Source: a virus
Strand: one strand, 5' to 3'
IMG/VR virus record: IMGVR_UViG_3300045993_000895
Span: 1-60,124 of that record
Length of the DNA stretch: 60,124 nt
The notes under the pieces were generated by a model. That model ran no database searches. It was given only the letters and a program-made list of their open reading frames with translations, and was not told the origin of the DNA. The first letter of the stretch is position 1. Every line of letters starts with the position of its first letter. The position numbers and the translations under genes are program-made. This document shows positions 1 to 8,122 of this stretch, piece by piece.

Positions 1-15
1 CAGGAGTTGAACGGG

Positions 16-651
16 ATGGCGAAGGAGTTGAACGAGGCTCGCGCCGAGATCGAGCGGCAGAAGTCAGCGCACGCGACGTTCAGGTCCATCGCGGAGGCCA
101 ACTTCAACATGGCCATCGAGCAGCGCGGCGAGCTGCGGGCGGAGGTCGAGCGGCAGCGCGCACGCGCCGAAGAGGCGGAGAAGGAGCGCGACGAGGCCGA
201 CAGGGCCGTGGCTGACGCTATCGCCGCGCTACAGGACAAGGCCGTGGACTCGATCTGCTCGTGGTGCGGCGCCCTGTCGACGAAGGACCAGGCCCGAGCA
301 CACCTCGCGGTCTGTCCCACGCACCCCCTGCGCGCTGCGGAGGCCCGCGCCGATGCCGCCGAGGCCGAGTTGTCCGGCTACCTGCGCCACTCCGGACTGA
401 CGCGGGCCGACACCCAGGCGCAGGACCTGCTCGCGCTGCTGGACCTGCAACGGGAGCAACTCGACGTCGCATGGGCTGACCGACGCGAAGCAGAGAAGGA
501 GAGCCTGGAGATGCAGGAGAAGTGCGACCGGCTGATGGTGGCTCTGCAGGCGCTGCTGCCCTACCTGGATGCGCACCCAGTCCCGGTGATCGGTGAAGCG
601 CTGAAACAGCAGGCCCGCGCCGCCCTCGCAGAGGTGTACCCCCGTGGCTGA
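16..651 (+). CDS. Coiled-coil early protein with a small zinc knuckle
   Basis: Function unknown. Most of the 211 residues are charged helix rich in Glu, Arg and Ala, predicted coiled coil on both sides of a short Cys/His cluster near residues 80-105 (CSWCG followed by HLAVCPTHPLR), a C-x2-C...H-x3-C-x2-H knuckle common in small phage early proteins. I chose ATG at 16 because AGGAG at 2-6 sits nine bases upstream; a TTG at 7 is in frame but touches that ribosome site. The 3' end overlaps the GTG of the next gene by eight bases, so it is the first gene seen at this end of a tightly coupled rightward operon ending in the integrase. If the genome is circular, the HTH gene at 59814 precedes it directly. 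Confidence 0.7.
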   Translation: MAKELNEARAEIERQKSAHATFRSIAEANFNMAIEQRGELRAEVERQRARAEEAEKERDEADRAVADAIAALQDKAVDSICSWCGALSTKDQARAHLAVCPTHPLRAAEARADAAEAELSGYLRHSGLTRADTQAQDLLALLDLQREQLDVAWADRREAEKESLEMQEKCDRLMVALQALLPYLDAHPVPVIGEALKQQARAALAEVYPRG

Positions 652-922
652 CCCGCGCTCCCTCATCTCGGCGACCTGCGACGAGATCAAGTCCCTCCTC
701 CTGGAGAAGAACGCCAAGTACGGCAACTCGGCGCTGGAGCCGGCCCGGATCTTCTCGCGGGCAGACCCGGTGGAGCAGATCCGGGTGCGGATCGACGACA
801 AGCTCTCGCGCATCCGCACGACCGGCGAGGCCGCCAGCGACGAGGACACCGCCCGCGACCTCTGCGGCTACCTCGTTCTCCTGCTCGTGGCGAAGAAGCT
901 CGCGCAAGGGGGCGGACGATGA
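644..922 (+). CDS. DUF1599/Nmad1-like small protein
   Basis: A 92-residue helical protein with the pattern KNAKYGNSALEP near residues 19-30, followed by IRVRIDDKLSRI and a C-terminal segment with D-L-x-G-Y-L. This combination (KNxxYGNSALEP, then R-x-D-D-K-x-S-R, then a late Asp) resembles phage proteins grouped with the nucleotide-modification-associated domain 1 (DUF1599) family, thought to be related to all-alpha nucleotide pyrophosphohydrolases. An enzymatic role on nucleotides is inference from family resemblance. It starts at GTG overlapping the upstream stop, and its own stop overlaps the next start as ATGA, so translation is probably coupled. Confidence 0.6.
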   Translation: MADPRSLISATCDEIKSLLLEKNAKYGNSALEPARIFSRADPVEQIRVRIDDKLSRIRTTGEAASDEDTARDLCGYLVLLLVAKKLAQGGGR

Positions 923-1389
923 GCGGCGGAAGCTGGAACTCCGAGCACGACGAACGATGCCGCGGCGAGTGCCGCCACCCCAGTCACAACTTCGGCTGGC
1001 ACCAGAAGCGGACCAATAAGAAGCGAGGCGCCTGCGTGGATTGGGTCTGCGACGGACTTGGTCCCGCGCATGGGAGTATCGCGATGATCGTGCGGACAAA
1101 GAGGCCCTGGCATCTGTCGTGGGCGCCGGGCATCAATCCGAAGCGCAACATGCGACGCTTGCTGCTCTCCGTCGAGCCAGGGGTGGCGCTCGGTTGGGTG
1201 ACAGTGCCGGACTGGAATCCAGAGGACGACGACACTGTCCGCCTCATCTGCGCCGCGCCAGAGATGTACGAGGCGCTGCGTGGCGCGCTGGATGCCATCT
1301 CGACCATTGGCAGCATCCCCGGCGGCCCAAGCGACACGGCGCGGAGAATCATAGAGGGCGCGCTGGCGAAAGCGAATGGCAAGCCATGA
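919..1389 (+). CDS. Hypothetical early phage protein
   Basis: 156 residues, not recognised as an enzyme. The N-terminal third is rich in Cys and His (around residues 13-50), possibly a metal site. The C-terminal part carries LICAAPEMYEAL, a version of the LIAAAPELLEAL helix frequent in small uncharacterised phage proteins. It overlaps both neighbours by four bases (ATGA on each side), which supports the start at 919 and membership of the integrase operon. A reverse ORF over the same bases is judged a shadow because only the plus frame shows this motif and the coupled overlaps. Confidence 0.65.
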   Translation: MSGGSWNSEHDERCRGECRHPSHNFGWHQKRTNKKRGACVDWVCDGLGPAHGSIAMIVRTKRPWHLSWAPGINPKRNMRRLLLSVEPGVALGWVTVPDWNPEDDDTVRLICAAPEMYEALRGALDAISTIGSIPGGPSDTARRIIEGALAKANGKP

Positions 1390-1577
1390 TCTGCGCCGTC
1401 TGCCACCAGCCACACCCGCAGGACCGCCCGCTCGACGCCGAGGAGCGGGTCGCCTGCTTCCGCGCCGGCTACCACCGGCTGGAGCAGGAGATCGAGCGGC
1501 TCCGGGCGAAGCGGTCATCGGCCGAGGAGATCGCCGAGCAGTGGGCGGCGCACTACCAGCGCGGGAGTGACAGGTGA
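1386..1577 (+). CDS. Small CxxC helical protein
   Basis: A 63-residue protein beginning MICAVC, with a third Cys near residue 25 and a helical, charged C-terminal half (YHRLEQEIERLRAKR). It could be a small metal-binding accessory factor, but no family is recognised. The start is set by the ATGA overlap with the preceding stop, and the stop overlaps the GTG of the excisionase-like gene as GTGA. A longer ORF in the same frame from 1041 is rejected because it would run through most of the upstream gene. Confidence 0.6.
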   Translation: MICAVCHQPHPQDRPLDAEERVACFRAGYHRLEQEIERLRAKRSSAEEIAEQWAAHYQRGSDR

Positions 1578-1921
1578 GCGCCCTTCAGGACGAGATCAAG
1601 GCCGCCGTCGCCGCCGCTCTCCGCGAGGAGCTCCCGCGCCTGCTCCGCGAGGTCACCCCTGCGAACGACCCCACCTCGCCCGACTCCTGGCTCTCGGTGG
1701 CGCAGGCCGCGAAGCTCGGGGCCTTCGAGCCTGGCACGATCGCCGACCACATCGAGCGGGGGAACCTCCCCGCGGCCAAGCCGAAGGGCTCCCGGGAGTG
1801 GCGGATTCGGCTGGCCGACTTCCGGGCCTTCATGGGCTGGCAGAAGCAGCCCGACGCCGTGGACATCGACCGTAGCGTGAGGCACATCCTCGGACGCGCG
1901 CCCGGAGGGGGAGGGCGGTGA
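1574..1921 (+). CDS. Excisionase-like MerR-type HTH protein
   Basis: 115 residues. The N-terminus (about 1-35) is helical. Residues about 36-90 read SWLSVAQAAKLGAFEP, then HIERGNLPAAKPKGSREWRI and a D-F-x-x-F ending, the layout of the helix-turn-helix 17 family: an HTH, a wing with a basic turn, and a final aromatic helix. Proteins like this next to a tyrosine integrase commonly act as recombination directionality factors. The gene lies directly upstream of the integrase with a GTGA overlap, which supports the role. It could instead be a simple regulator of the operon. Confidence 0.7.
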   Translation: MSALQDEIKAAVAAALREELPRLLREVTPANDPTSPDSWLSVAQAAKLGAFEPGTIADHIERGNLPAAKPKGSREWRIRLADFRAFMGWQKQPDAVDIDRSVRHILGRAPGGGGR

Positions 1922-3120
1922 CCGAGGAGGTCCTGGTGCCGAAGGACTGGAGCGCCCGCGTCCAGCAGAGGGGCGGGAAGCTGTACGTCGAGTTCAAGGA
2001 GAACGGCCGCTGGGTCCAGCGGGTGACGCCCTGCAAGGTCGGCGAGGAGAAGGCCGCCGAGTCCATCGCCAGGAAGATCGAACGGGAGCTGAAGGAGCGA
2101 GAGGCCTTCGCCGACGAGACCGGGATCGTGACGGTCCGATCGTTCGGCGAGAAGTGGCTCGAGCGGCGCAAGCGGCTCCCGAGCTGGCAGGACGACGAGA
2201 GCCACCTGAAGCACCACATCTACCCGCGCTTCGGCGGAAGCCTGCTCGTCGAGGTGAAGCCGAAGATGGTCCGGAAGATGATGGACGAGCTCGAGCTCGC
2301 CGGCCTGGCGCCCCGGACCCGGCGCAACATCTACTCGACCGGCCGGTCGCTCTTCCGCGCGGCCCAGTTCGAGGAACTCATCGTCGCGTCGCCGTTCATC
2401 CTCTCCCGCGAGGACATGCCGAAGCCGCGGGATGTCGATCCCCGGTGGCGCAAGACGGCGATCTTCCTCCCGACCGAGGTCGAGCAGCTCATCAGCGATG
2501 CGAGCGTCCCGCAGGACCGGCGTGTCATCTACGCGCTTCTGTTCCTCGGCTGCGCGCGGTTCGGCGAGATGGCCGCGCTCCGGTGGCGTCATATCGAGGC
2601 GCGGGTGCCGCTCGCCTGCCTCGAGATCAGCGCGAGCTACAACGTCCGCTCCAAGAAGGAGAAGGGCGTGAAGGCTGGCCCGGGACGGGAGGTGCCCGTC
2701 CACCCCACGCTCGCGAAGGTGCTAGCGGCATGGAAGCTCACCGGCTGGAAGGAGATGTTCGGCCAGGACCCGAAGCCGGACGACCTGATCGCGCCGAGCC
2801 GCAAGGGCAAGAACCGCTCGGTGAACCACGGCCTCAAGAAGTTCCACGAGGACCTCGAGCGGCTGGAGCTGCGCGTGCGGCGCCAGCACGACTCCCGGAG
2901 GACGTTCGCGACGCTGGCCGAGAATGCCTGCCGGGACCGCGAGGCGGTGAAGTGGATCGTGCATGGGCGGGCCGGCGACGTGCTCTCGCAGTACACCGAT
3001 GCCGAGTGGGACCGGCTCTGCGCCGCCGTCCTGTCGGTCAAGATCGAGCTGCGGGAGGGCAGGGTGCTAGCTCTGGGCCCGACCCCGAATCTCCTGCAAT
3101 CTCCTGCAAGCGTTTCCTGA
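1918..3120 (+). CDS. int: Tyrosine recombinase integrase
   Basis: A 400-residue phage integrase with the expected order: an N-terminal arm-binding region (about 1-60), a SAM-like core-binding domain (about 62-150) and a catalytic domain (about 185-370). Catalytic residues visible are R214 (GCARFGEM), H324 and R327 (QHDSRRTF), H349 (WIVHGRAG) and nucleophile Y359 (SQYTD), so the enzyme looks intact. It starts at GTG overlapping the excisionase-like gene (GTGA). Its last bases include the direct repeats at 3091-3110, and a tRNA-like 3' end follows at 3164-3191, so it probably recombines attP there with a host tRNA gene. Confidence 0.95.
   Translation: MTEEVLVPKDWSARVQQRGGKLYVEFKENGRWVQRVTPCKVGEEKAAESIARKIERELKEREAFADETGIVTVRSFGEKWLERRKRLPSWQDDESHLKHHIYPRFGGSLLVEVKPKMVRKMMDELELAGLAPRTRRNIYSTGRSLFRAAQFEELIVASPFILSREDMPKPRDVDPRWRKTAIFLPTEVEQLISDASVPQDRRVIYALLFLGCARFGEMAALRWRHIEARVPLACLEISASYNVRSKKEKGVKAGPGREVPVHPTLAKVLAAWKLTGWKEMFGQDPKPDDLIAPSRKGKNRSVNHGLKKFHEDLERLELRVRRQHDSRRTFATLAENACRDREAVKWIVHGRAGDVLSQYTDAEWDRLCAAVLSVKIELREGRVLALGPTPNLLQSPASVS
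3091..3110. promoter_or_regulatory. Candidate integrase arm-type sites, left arm
   Basis: Two direct copies of CTCCTGCAA, ten bases apart, lie inside the end of the integrase gene. The same pair occurs in inverted orientation at 3294-3311, beyond the tRNA-like core. Paired direct repeats flanking a core in opposite orientation are the usual arrangement of arm-type integrase sites. Binding is inferred from position and symmetry. Confidence 0.6.
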
Positions 3121-3129
3121 CAACAAAAA

Positions 3130-3157
3130 GGCCCGTAAGCATCTCTGCTTACGGGCC
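3130..3157 (-). terminator. Strong hairpin terminator, leftward
   Basis: A perfect 12-base-pair stem (GGCCCGTAAGCA, loop TCTC, then the complement) is followed on the minus strand by TTTTT. It lies between the integrase stop and the tRNA-like 3' end, where a host tRNA's own terminator would sit, so it may be part of the captured attachment region. In the phage it would end leftward late transcripts running past 3349. The stem may also weaken rightward transcripts, although that side has no T run. Confidence 0.8.
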
Positions 3158-3163
3158 CAAAAC

Positions 3164-3191
3164 TGGCGGGGTGTACGGGACTCGAACCCCC
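3164..3191 (-). other. attP: Candidate attP core: tRNA 3' end
   Basis: Read on the minus strand, this is a T-loop TTCGAGT followed by an acceptor 3' strand ending ACACCCC-G-CCA. The 5' side of the T stem pairs poorly and no upstream tRNA arms follow, so it is only the 3' end of a tRNA, as expected of a phage attP that restores the host tRNA on integration. Integrase, flanking repeats and terminator all adjoin it. The tRNA species cannot be told from this piece. Confidence 0.75.
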
Positions 3192-3293
3192 GAGCCCCGG
3201 GTTGCGTCATTGGCTGTCTTTCGGCGTTATCTCAAGATCGCGGCATGTTGCGACGTTGTAGTCCGGGCCTGACGGGTTTCTGACGCTGGTTCT

Positions 3294-3311
3294 TGCAGGA
3301 GATGCAGGAGA
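3294..3311. promoter_or_regulatory. Candidate integrase arm-type sites, right arm
   Basis: Two adjacent copies of TGCAGGAGA lie nine bases apart. They are the reverse complement of the CTCCTGCA repeats at 3091-3110, on the opposite side of the tRNA-like core. About 150 bases here (3197-3348) lack a convincing gene and would form the second arm of attP. Confidence 0.6.
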
Positions 3312-3348
3312 TGGCGATCGCGAGCCGCCCGAGGGCGCGCTCGAGCTC

Positions 3349-5685
3349 TCACGCCGCCGTCGCGTGCGCCGTCGAGACGAGCGTCCCGAACGCCTGCACG
3401 CTCTCCGTCCCGTCCGGCTCCACGAGCACCACGTCGTAGGCGAGGCTTCCCGACGCCGCGATGTCGCCGGCGCGAACGTAGATCCCGACGACGCCGGCCG
3501 CCTGATCCTGCACGAGGATGTCCTGCGACGGCCCGTACTTCTGGAGCAGCATCGCGCCGTCGAGCTTGCGCCGGACCCCGAAGCGCAGGGTCGCGCCGGC
3601 GAGGTTGATCGGCGTCCGGCCGTTGCGACGCCGGCAGGCGACCACGATCGCGAAGGATGCGCCGGCGGCGACCGAGAGGTTGCGCGAGGCCGTCATGCTC
3701 CTCGCGCCCGTCGAGACGACGACCCCGCCGTCGCGCCTCGGGGCGGCCCGGTCCGCGAGGGCGAGCGCCACCGCGCCCGTCGTGTTTTGGACGTGGACGA
3801 GTTCGAGGAAGGCGCCGAGGTCGATCGACAGGGCGCACGAGGCCGCGAGAGCATTCTGCGCGCCGACCGTGCCGGCCAGCGAGAGCGAGATGGCGTCGCC
3901 GGCGAGGAGCCCGTAGAGCGCCCGCGGGGTGCCTGCATCGCCGAGCGAGAACCCGGAAGCGGCCGCGATGGGCCGGTCGGGGACCGCCGCGTCGCCGAGG
4001 TGGAGCGCCGAGGCTCCCGTGAGCGGGACCGCTTCGAGCGGCGCTGCGCCCAGGTCGAGACGAAGCGGGGCCGGGCCCGCGAGGGCGCTGGCGGACTTCG
4101 GCGGCGCCGCAAGGGCCAGCGAGATCGAGACAGGGCAGCCGGAGGTCGCCCCTGCGCCGGGAGCGCCGGCGGCGGACAGGGAGAGCGACGACGCGCCGGT
4201 GAGTTGGAGGAACGTCCCGGAGGCCGGAGCGGCTCCGAGCGCCAAGGAGAGCGCGTCCGAGCCGGAGATGGACTCCGCGGCCGCCGGCTGCGCCGAGCCG
4301 GCGATGGAGATGGCGCCCGCGCCGGACAGCGCGCCCGAGGAGGTGAGCGACGGGACCGAGGCGTGGACGAGTTGGAGCCCGGACGCGCCCACGAGCGCGT
4401 CGGCGGCGGCCGGCGTGGATGCGTGGGCAAGCCGCTCGCTGATCGCCGAGGCGAGGGAGGCGGCCTCTGCCGGGGCGGACGAGCCGGCGAGCGAGATGGG
4501 TCCGGCGACGGCGACCGCCTCGGCTGCGGCCGGAGTCGCTGTGCCCGCGAGCGCGAGCGCGTCGGCCGCGGAGAGTTGACCGGCGGCGGCGACGGAGCCG
4601 GACGCGGCGAGGGAGATCCCCTCGGCGCCGGACAGGGCGCCCGCGGCCGTGGGCGTCGCCGTCTCGGCGAGGCTGATCGCGGAGGCGCCGGAGAGCGACC
4701 CGGAGGCGCCCGTGCTGATGCCGCCCGAGAGCGCGGAGGAGATCGAGGACGCGCCGGTGAGCGCGTCGGCGGAGGTCGGAGCGGCCGCGTCGGCGAGAGC
4801 GAGCCCGACGGCGGCCGAGGGGCCGATCCTGGGCGCGGCGGCGAGTGCGACCTGGAGTGCGTCGGCGGCGGTCGGTGCAGCCGCCGCGACCGGCACGGCG
4901 GCGTCGGCGAGCGAGGCCGTGACGGCGCCCTGCTCGGCGAGCGCCTGGGCTGGAACGCCGGCGTCGGCGAGCGCGATCGTGGTCGCGGAGGCGACGGCTC
5001 CGGCCGCGAGGGGCGGCGCTGCCGCTGCTAGGGCGATGGCCTCTGCGCCGGTGAGCGCGAGAGCCTGGGAGGGCGTCGCCGCTCCGGCCAGCGCCTCGGC
5101 GGCCGCGCCGGAGATGGAGTCTGCGCTCGTTGGAGTCGCAGCCCCGGCCAGCGCGACCGCCGAGTTACCAGCAAGGGCCCCGCTCGCTCCCGTGCTGATG
5201 GCGGAGGCGTGGGCGAAGGAGATCGAGTCGGCGCCCGCGAGGGCAAGACCGGCCACGGGCGTGCCAGCGTCGGCGATGGCGATGGCGACCGCGCCGGTCT
5301 TGGCCTGCCCGAAGGAGATCGCCGATGCGTCGGCGAGAGCGACCGCCGAGGCCGCGGTGAGTGCATCGGCGCCCGCCGGCGTCGCCGCGAGGGCGCAGGA
5401 GATGGCCGCCGCAGACGCGAGGGCGCCGGATGCCTTCACGGTGGAGGCGTGGGCGAGCGACACCGCGTCGGCGCCGACGAGCGCGAGAGCCTCCGTCGGC
5501 GCACCGGCGTCCGCCGCCGAGATCGCGTCCGCGCCGGTGAGTGCGTACTTGACCGACGGGGCGGCCGACAGCGCGAGGCTGACGCTGCCGGCTCCGGTGT
5601 CGGAGACGGGCCCGCCGCCACCCGCCGACGCGAGGTCGAGGATGACGGCCGTGATGATGCCGCTGCGGCGGGGCAGGAAGGCCAT
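3349..5685 (-). CDS. Giant 20-residue-repeat protein with BppU-like C-terminal domain
   Basis: 778 residues. After a short N-terminus, about 30 tandem units of close to 20 residues fill residues 28-650, with consensus ALxGAxAISLAxAaTPxaad. The last 125 residues are a different domain with INLAGATLRFGVRRK and LAYDVVLVEPDGTESVQ. It closely parallels the free-standing 120-residue protein at 9494-9856 and resembles the N-terminal Ig-like domain of phage baseplate upper proteins (BppU). The repeats may form a beta-solenoid or fibrous shaft; this is inference. Start at 5685 has GAGG upstream. It is the last gene of the leftward transcript. Two other strong paralogues lie at 9866-11086 and 11099-16363. 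A structural or fibre role is likely but not shown. Confidence 0.8.
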   Translation of the reverse strand: MAFLPRRSGIITAVILDLASAGGGGPVSDTGAGSVSLALSAAPSVKYALTGADAISAADAGAPTEALALVGADAVSLAHASTVKASGALASAAAISCALAATPAGADALTAASAVALADASAISFGQAKTGAVAIAIADAGTPVAGLALAGADSISFAHASAISTGASGALAGNSAVALAGAATPTSADSISGAAAEALAGAATPSQALALTGAEAIALAAAAPPLAAGAVASATTIALADAGVPAQALAEQGAVTASLADAAVPVAAAAPTAADALQVALAAAPRIGPSAAVGLALADAAAPTSADALTGASSISSALSGGISTGASGSLSGASAISLAETATPTAAGALSGAEGISLAASGSVAAAGQLSAADALALAGTATPAAAEAVAVAGPISLAGSSAPAEAASLASAISERLAHASTPAAADALVGASGLQLVHASVPSLTSSGALSGAGAISIAGSAQPAAAESISGSDALSLALGAAPASGTFLQLTGASSLSLSAAGAPGAGATSGCPVSISLALAAPPKSASALAGPAPLRLDLGAAPLEAVPLTGASALHLGDAAVPDRPIAAASGFSLGDAGTPRALYGLLAGDAISLSLAGTVGAQNALAASCALSIDLGAFLELVHVQNTTGAVALALADRAAPRRDGGVVVSTGARSMTASRNLSVAAGASFAIVVACRRRNGRTPINLAGATLRFGVRRKLDGAMLLQKYGPSQDILVQDQAAGVVGIYVRAGDIAASGSLAYDVVLVEPDGTESVQAFGTLVSTAHATAA
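3735..5604 (-). repeat. Tandem protein-coding repeats, about 60-base period
   Basis: About 30 diverged units, mostly exactly 60 bases, encode the 20-residue motif. A few units are 17-18 or 22 residues. Codon usage varies between units, so most copies are old, unlike the near-identical pair at 15571-15676. The repeats leave several other frames without stop codons. Confidence 0.85.
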
Positions 5686-5710
5686 CGGCTACCTCGGGAC
5701 GGGAGTGGAT

Positions 5711-5773
5711 CTACTGCGGCAGGCAGCCGGGGACGCAGGCGTAGATCGCCCAGAACCGAAGCCAGGGGAGCAT
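5711..5773 (-). CDS. Possible 20-residue hydrophobic peptide
   Basis: A short ORF coding MLPWLRFWAIYACVPGCLPQ fills the gap between the exported protein upstream and the repeat protein downstream. Its ATG overlaps the preceding stop by one base (TGATG), which favours re-initiation. The peptide is hydrophobic with two cysteines and could insert in a membrane. There is no other support. Confidence 0.3.
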   Translation of the reverse strand: MLPWLRFWAIYACVPGCLPQ

Positions 5774-6558
5774 CACGGGCCTCCGACGCGGAACCCGAAG
5801 CGGCGGGTTGGCGCAAGGCGGGGGGCTGTTGCGCCGGACGGAGCGGCCAGGATCTCCAGGGCGACAGCGCCGAGGTCTGCGTTGGTCGTCACGGTCGCAG
5901 ATCCGAACGTCACGGCACCGGGACCGCTGGTCAGGTAGCCCGCTGCCGCGTTCTCGTTGTCGGATGCCCACCCGATCTGCCGGATGTACGTCGTGTTTGC
6001 CAGCGCAGGCCAGGACGCGCCCGACAGCGACGACGCGACCCAGGCTCCCAGGATCAGCGATCCGGCGGCGTCGGCGGTGATCGTGATCGACGCGGCTACT
6101 GCCGGCGCAGCGTTCTGCGAGATCGACGCAGGGGACGAGCCGAACGGGTTCGCGATGTTGTGCCCGGTGAGAGCTGCGACGTGAAACATGATGATCCCAG
6201 AGTCGGGCGCAGTCATGGTCAGCGTGATCGCCTGTGCGGTCAGTTGCGTTGGGGCCGACGCTGTCCAGATCTCGGCGAAGTTCCATACGCCGCCGCTACT
6301 GGCGCTGACTCGCTTCGTCCAAGCGAGCCCGCCGCCAGCAACAGACGAAATGTGGACGCCACCTGTGAACGGCGCATTCCCGCAGATCGCGACGATGAGC
6401 CGATCCGGCCCGCTCGTCGTGAGCGTGATGGTCGATGTCGTCACGTTGACGGTGCCGTTGCCGGCCACGCTGCCGTCGAGCCAAGAGCCGTCGAGAACCG
6501 GATCGGCTCTCGCCTCGTTTGCGATCAAGAGCAGGAGGAGCGGAAGAACGCGGCGCAT
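5773..6558 (-). CDS. Exported beta-rich protein in fibre block
   Basis: 261 residues with a clear Sec signal peptide: MRR, a Leu-rich core, and an ARA cleavage site near residue 18. The mature part alternates Ser/Thr-rich strands (NVTTSTITLTTSG, GGLAWTKRVSASS, WNFAEIWTASAP), a pattern seen in phage minor structural proteins with jelly-roll or Ig-like folds. An export signal on such a protein is unusual for a virion component made in the cytoplasm. No catalytic motif is seen. It lies between a signal-peptide fibre-like gene and the 778-residue repeat protein, in the same leftward transcript. Confidence 0.7.
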   Translation of the reverse strand: MRRVLPLLLLLIANEARADPVLDGSWLDGSVAGNGTVNVTTSTITLTTSGPDRLIVAICGNAPFTGGVHISSVAGGGLAWTKRVSASSGGVWNFAEIWTASAPTQLTAQAITLTMTAPDSGIIMFHVAALTGHNIANPFGSSPASISQNAAPAVAASITITADAAGSLILGAWVASSLSGASWPALANTTYIRQIGWASDNENAAAGYLTSGPGAVTFGSATVTTNADLGAVALEILAAPSGATAPRLAPTRRFGFRVGGP

Positions 6559-6569
6559 TGTCGTGCCTC

Positions 6570-7844
6570 CTAGTTGTCGCTCTCGCAGTACATCATGATG
6601 AAGCTGATACCGAAGTTGGCCGCGGACCCGTTCGCAGCGTAGATGCGCGGAGCCAGGAACGACGTGTTGCTAGGCAGAGCGCCGACCGCGCTGAACGTGG
6701 TGGTACAGGATGCGATGTCCACATCCAGCCGCTTCAACTCCAGGCTCGCAGTCGTACTCGACGGGGCCGAGTAGATGGACAGCGCGAACGTGGACGTGGG
6801 CGAGTTTTTCGCGAAGTTGGCGCCACAGTCCACGCACGTCGCGCTTCCGGTCGCGTCATTCCCACAGAGGGCGGCGGTGGTGGAGGCGCTTGACCAGCCC
6901 GCGAAGAGCGAAGAAGTCGCATTGACGACGGCCTGCGTCCCGGAGGGAGCGCCGATGTTTGTGGACAGCCCGATAAATGCCTGCGACGTGGACAGCGGCA
7001 CATGGTTGATCCAGCGAAACTGGCAAAAGAAGCCGCCCAGGCCCGCTGCGTTGCCTCGCCAGAAAGTCGCAGGGGACGAGACGTAGATGCCGGCTGCCGT
7101 GCCGTTGGTCGCGCCCGTGCTGTACGGGGCGCGCTTCGTAGACGATGCCATTGTGCCGCCGGAGAAAACGGCAGCGGCAGCCGTGCCTACGGCCGTGGTA
7201 GCCCATCCGGCGTCCGACTTGCCTGCGGACGCGCCCGTGAAGATGGTGTAGCCGACGCCGTTCGACCAGATGGCGGGCTGTGCGAACTGGTCAACCCCCG
7301 AGGGTGCCATCCACGCGAGCAGCGCCCGATTGGCTCGCGTCCTGGCGAACAACGTGGCCCCGTTGGTGGGCGGCGCTGGAATGGGAGACGAGGGCAGCGT
7401 CAGGTAGCCAGCCCCGTCGCTGGCTGCGTAGACGAGGCCGCCCAGCGAACCGCCGCCAGCATTGAACTGCACGCTCGACGCGGACCCTCCAGGGGTGATG
7501 CCCGCGCTCGCGACGGTGCAGTCGGTCCTGGTGGATCCCGCGTTGTCGGCGCACGAGATGCCCGCCCCGGTGAAGTTGAGGTTGGTTCTAGCCGTCAGCG
7601 AAACGGCCTCGTCCTGAATCGTGTGCCCGCCGCCGCCGCCGCCCGAAGACGAAGACGGGCTGGAGATCGTGAGGATGCCGCCCGTCAGCGAGCAGGTCGA
7701 GCTACCGGAGCAGTTAAGAACCGTCGCCGCGCCGAGCGGCGTGCCTGCGTTCTGGGCCTGGAGCGGCATCTGCGAGATGCCCGCGCCGACCAAGACCACG
7801 GAGACGAGGGCGGCGAGCCCGCCCATGAGGAATGATCGGCGCAT
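6570..7844 (-). CDS. Exported fibre-like protein
   Basis: 424 residues from ATG at 7844, set by an ATGA overlap with the upstream gene; the same frame is open further upstream but that would overrun the neighbour. The N-terminus is a long hydrophobic signal sequence (residues about 5-33). Residues about 80-90 are a Ser/Gly linker. The C-terminal half resembles phage tail-fibre tips, with a short NTSFLAPRIYAANG segment and a cysteine pair (CVDC). Binding to a surface ligand is inferred from that resemblance. The signal sequence is at odds with a normal tail fibre. Confidence 0.7.
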   Translation of the reverse strand: MRRSFLMGGLAALVSVVLVGAGISQMPLQAQNAGTPLGAATVLNCSGSSTCSLTGGILTISSPSSSSGGGGGGHTIQDEAVSLTARTNLNFTGAGISCADNAGSTRTDCTVASAGITPGGSASSVQFNAGGGSLGGLVYAASDGAGYLTLPSSPIPAPPTNGATLFARTRANRALLAWMAPSGVDQFAQPAIWSNGVGYTIFTGASAGKSDAGWATTAVGTAAAAVFSGGTMASSTKRAPYSTGATNGTAAGIYVSSPATFWRGNAAGLGGFFCQFRWINHVPLSTSQAFIGLSTNIGAPSGTQAVVNATSSLFAGWSSASTTAALCGNDATGSATCVDCGANFAKNSPTSTFALSIYSAPSSTTASLELKRLDVDIASCTTTFSAVGALPSNTSFLAPRIYAANGSAANFGISFIMMYCESDN

Positions 7845-8119
7845 CAGTAGGCTCCCAGGTAGCGAATGGTGAACGTCGGGTCGGCCGGCGCCCCGCTGCT
7901 GGCCTCGAACGCGAGCGACATGGCGTCCTCGCGGAGGACGACCAGCGGAGGCGCGAGGCGCGCGGTGCCGGCGCACTGGAAGGCGACCGTCTCGCCTCCG
8001 ATCATGACCTTCAGGGAACCGTCTGCGTCACCGCAGTCGATCGCGATGATGAGGCGGTCGGCTGACGGCAGGTTGTCGAACGGCTGCGCTGCGCCTGGAA
8101 TCCACTGTGCGATGCTCAT
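7844..8119 (-). CDS. Small fibre-block protein
   Basis: 91 residues, not recognised. The sequence is beta-rich with two cysteines (AIDCGD and FQCAG) and no signal peptide. The start follows the neighbouring stop after three bases, and the stop overlaps the next ATG as ATGA. It is probably a small structural or chaperone-like component of the adjacent exported proteins. Confidence 0.6.
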   Translation of the reverse strand: MSIAQWIPGAAQPFDNLPSADRLIIAIDCGDADGSLKVMIGGETVAFQCAGTARLAPPLVVLREDAMSLAFEASSGAPADPTFTIRYLGAY

Positions 8120-8122
8120 GGG

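Noticed and set aside
3164-3250. A full tRNA or tmRNA gene at the integrase end
   Set aside because: Only the T-loop and acceptor 3' strand are present; the T stem does not pair fully and D and anticodon arms are missing.
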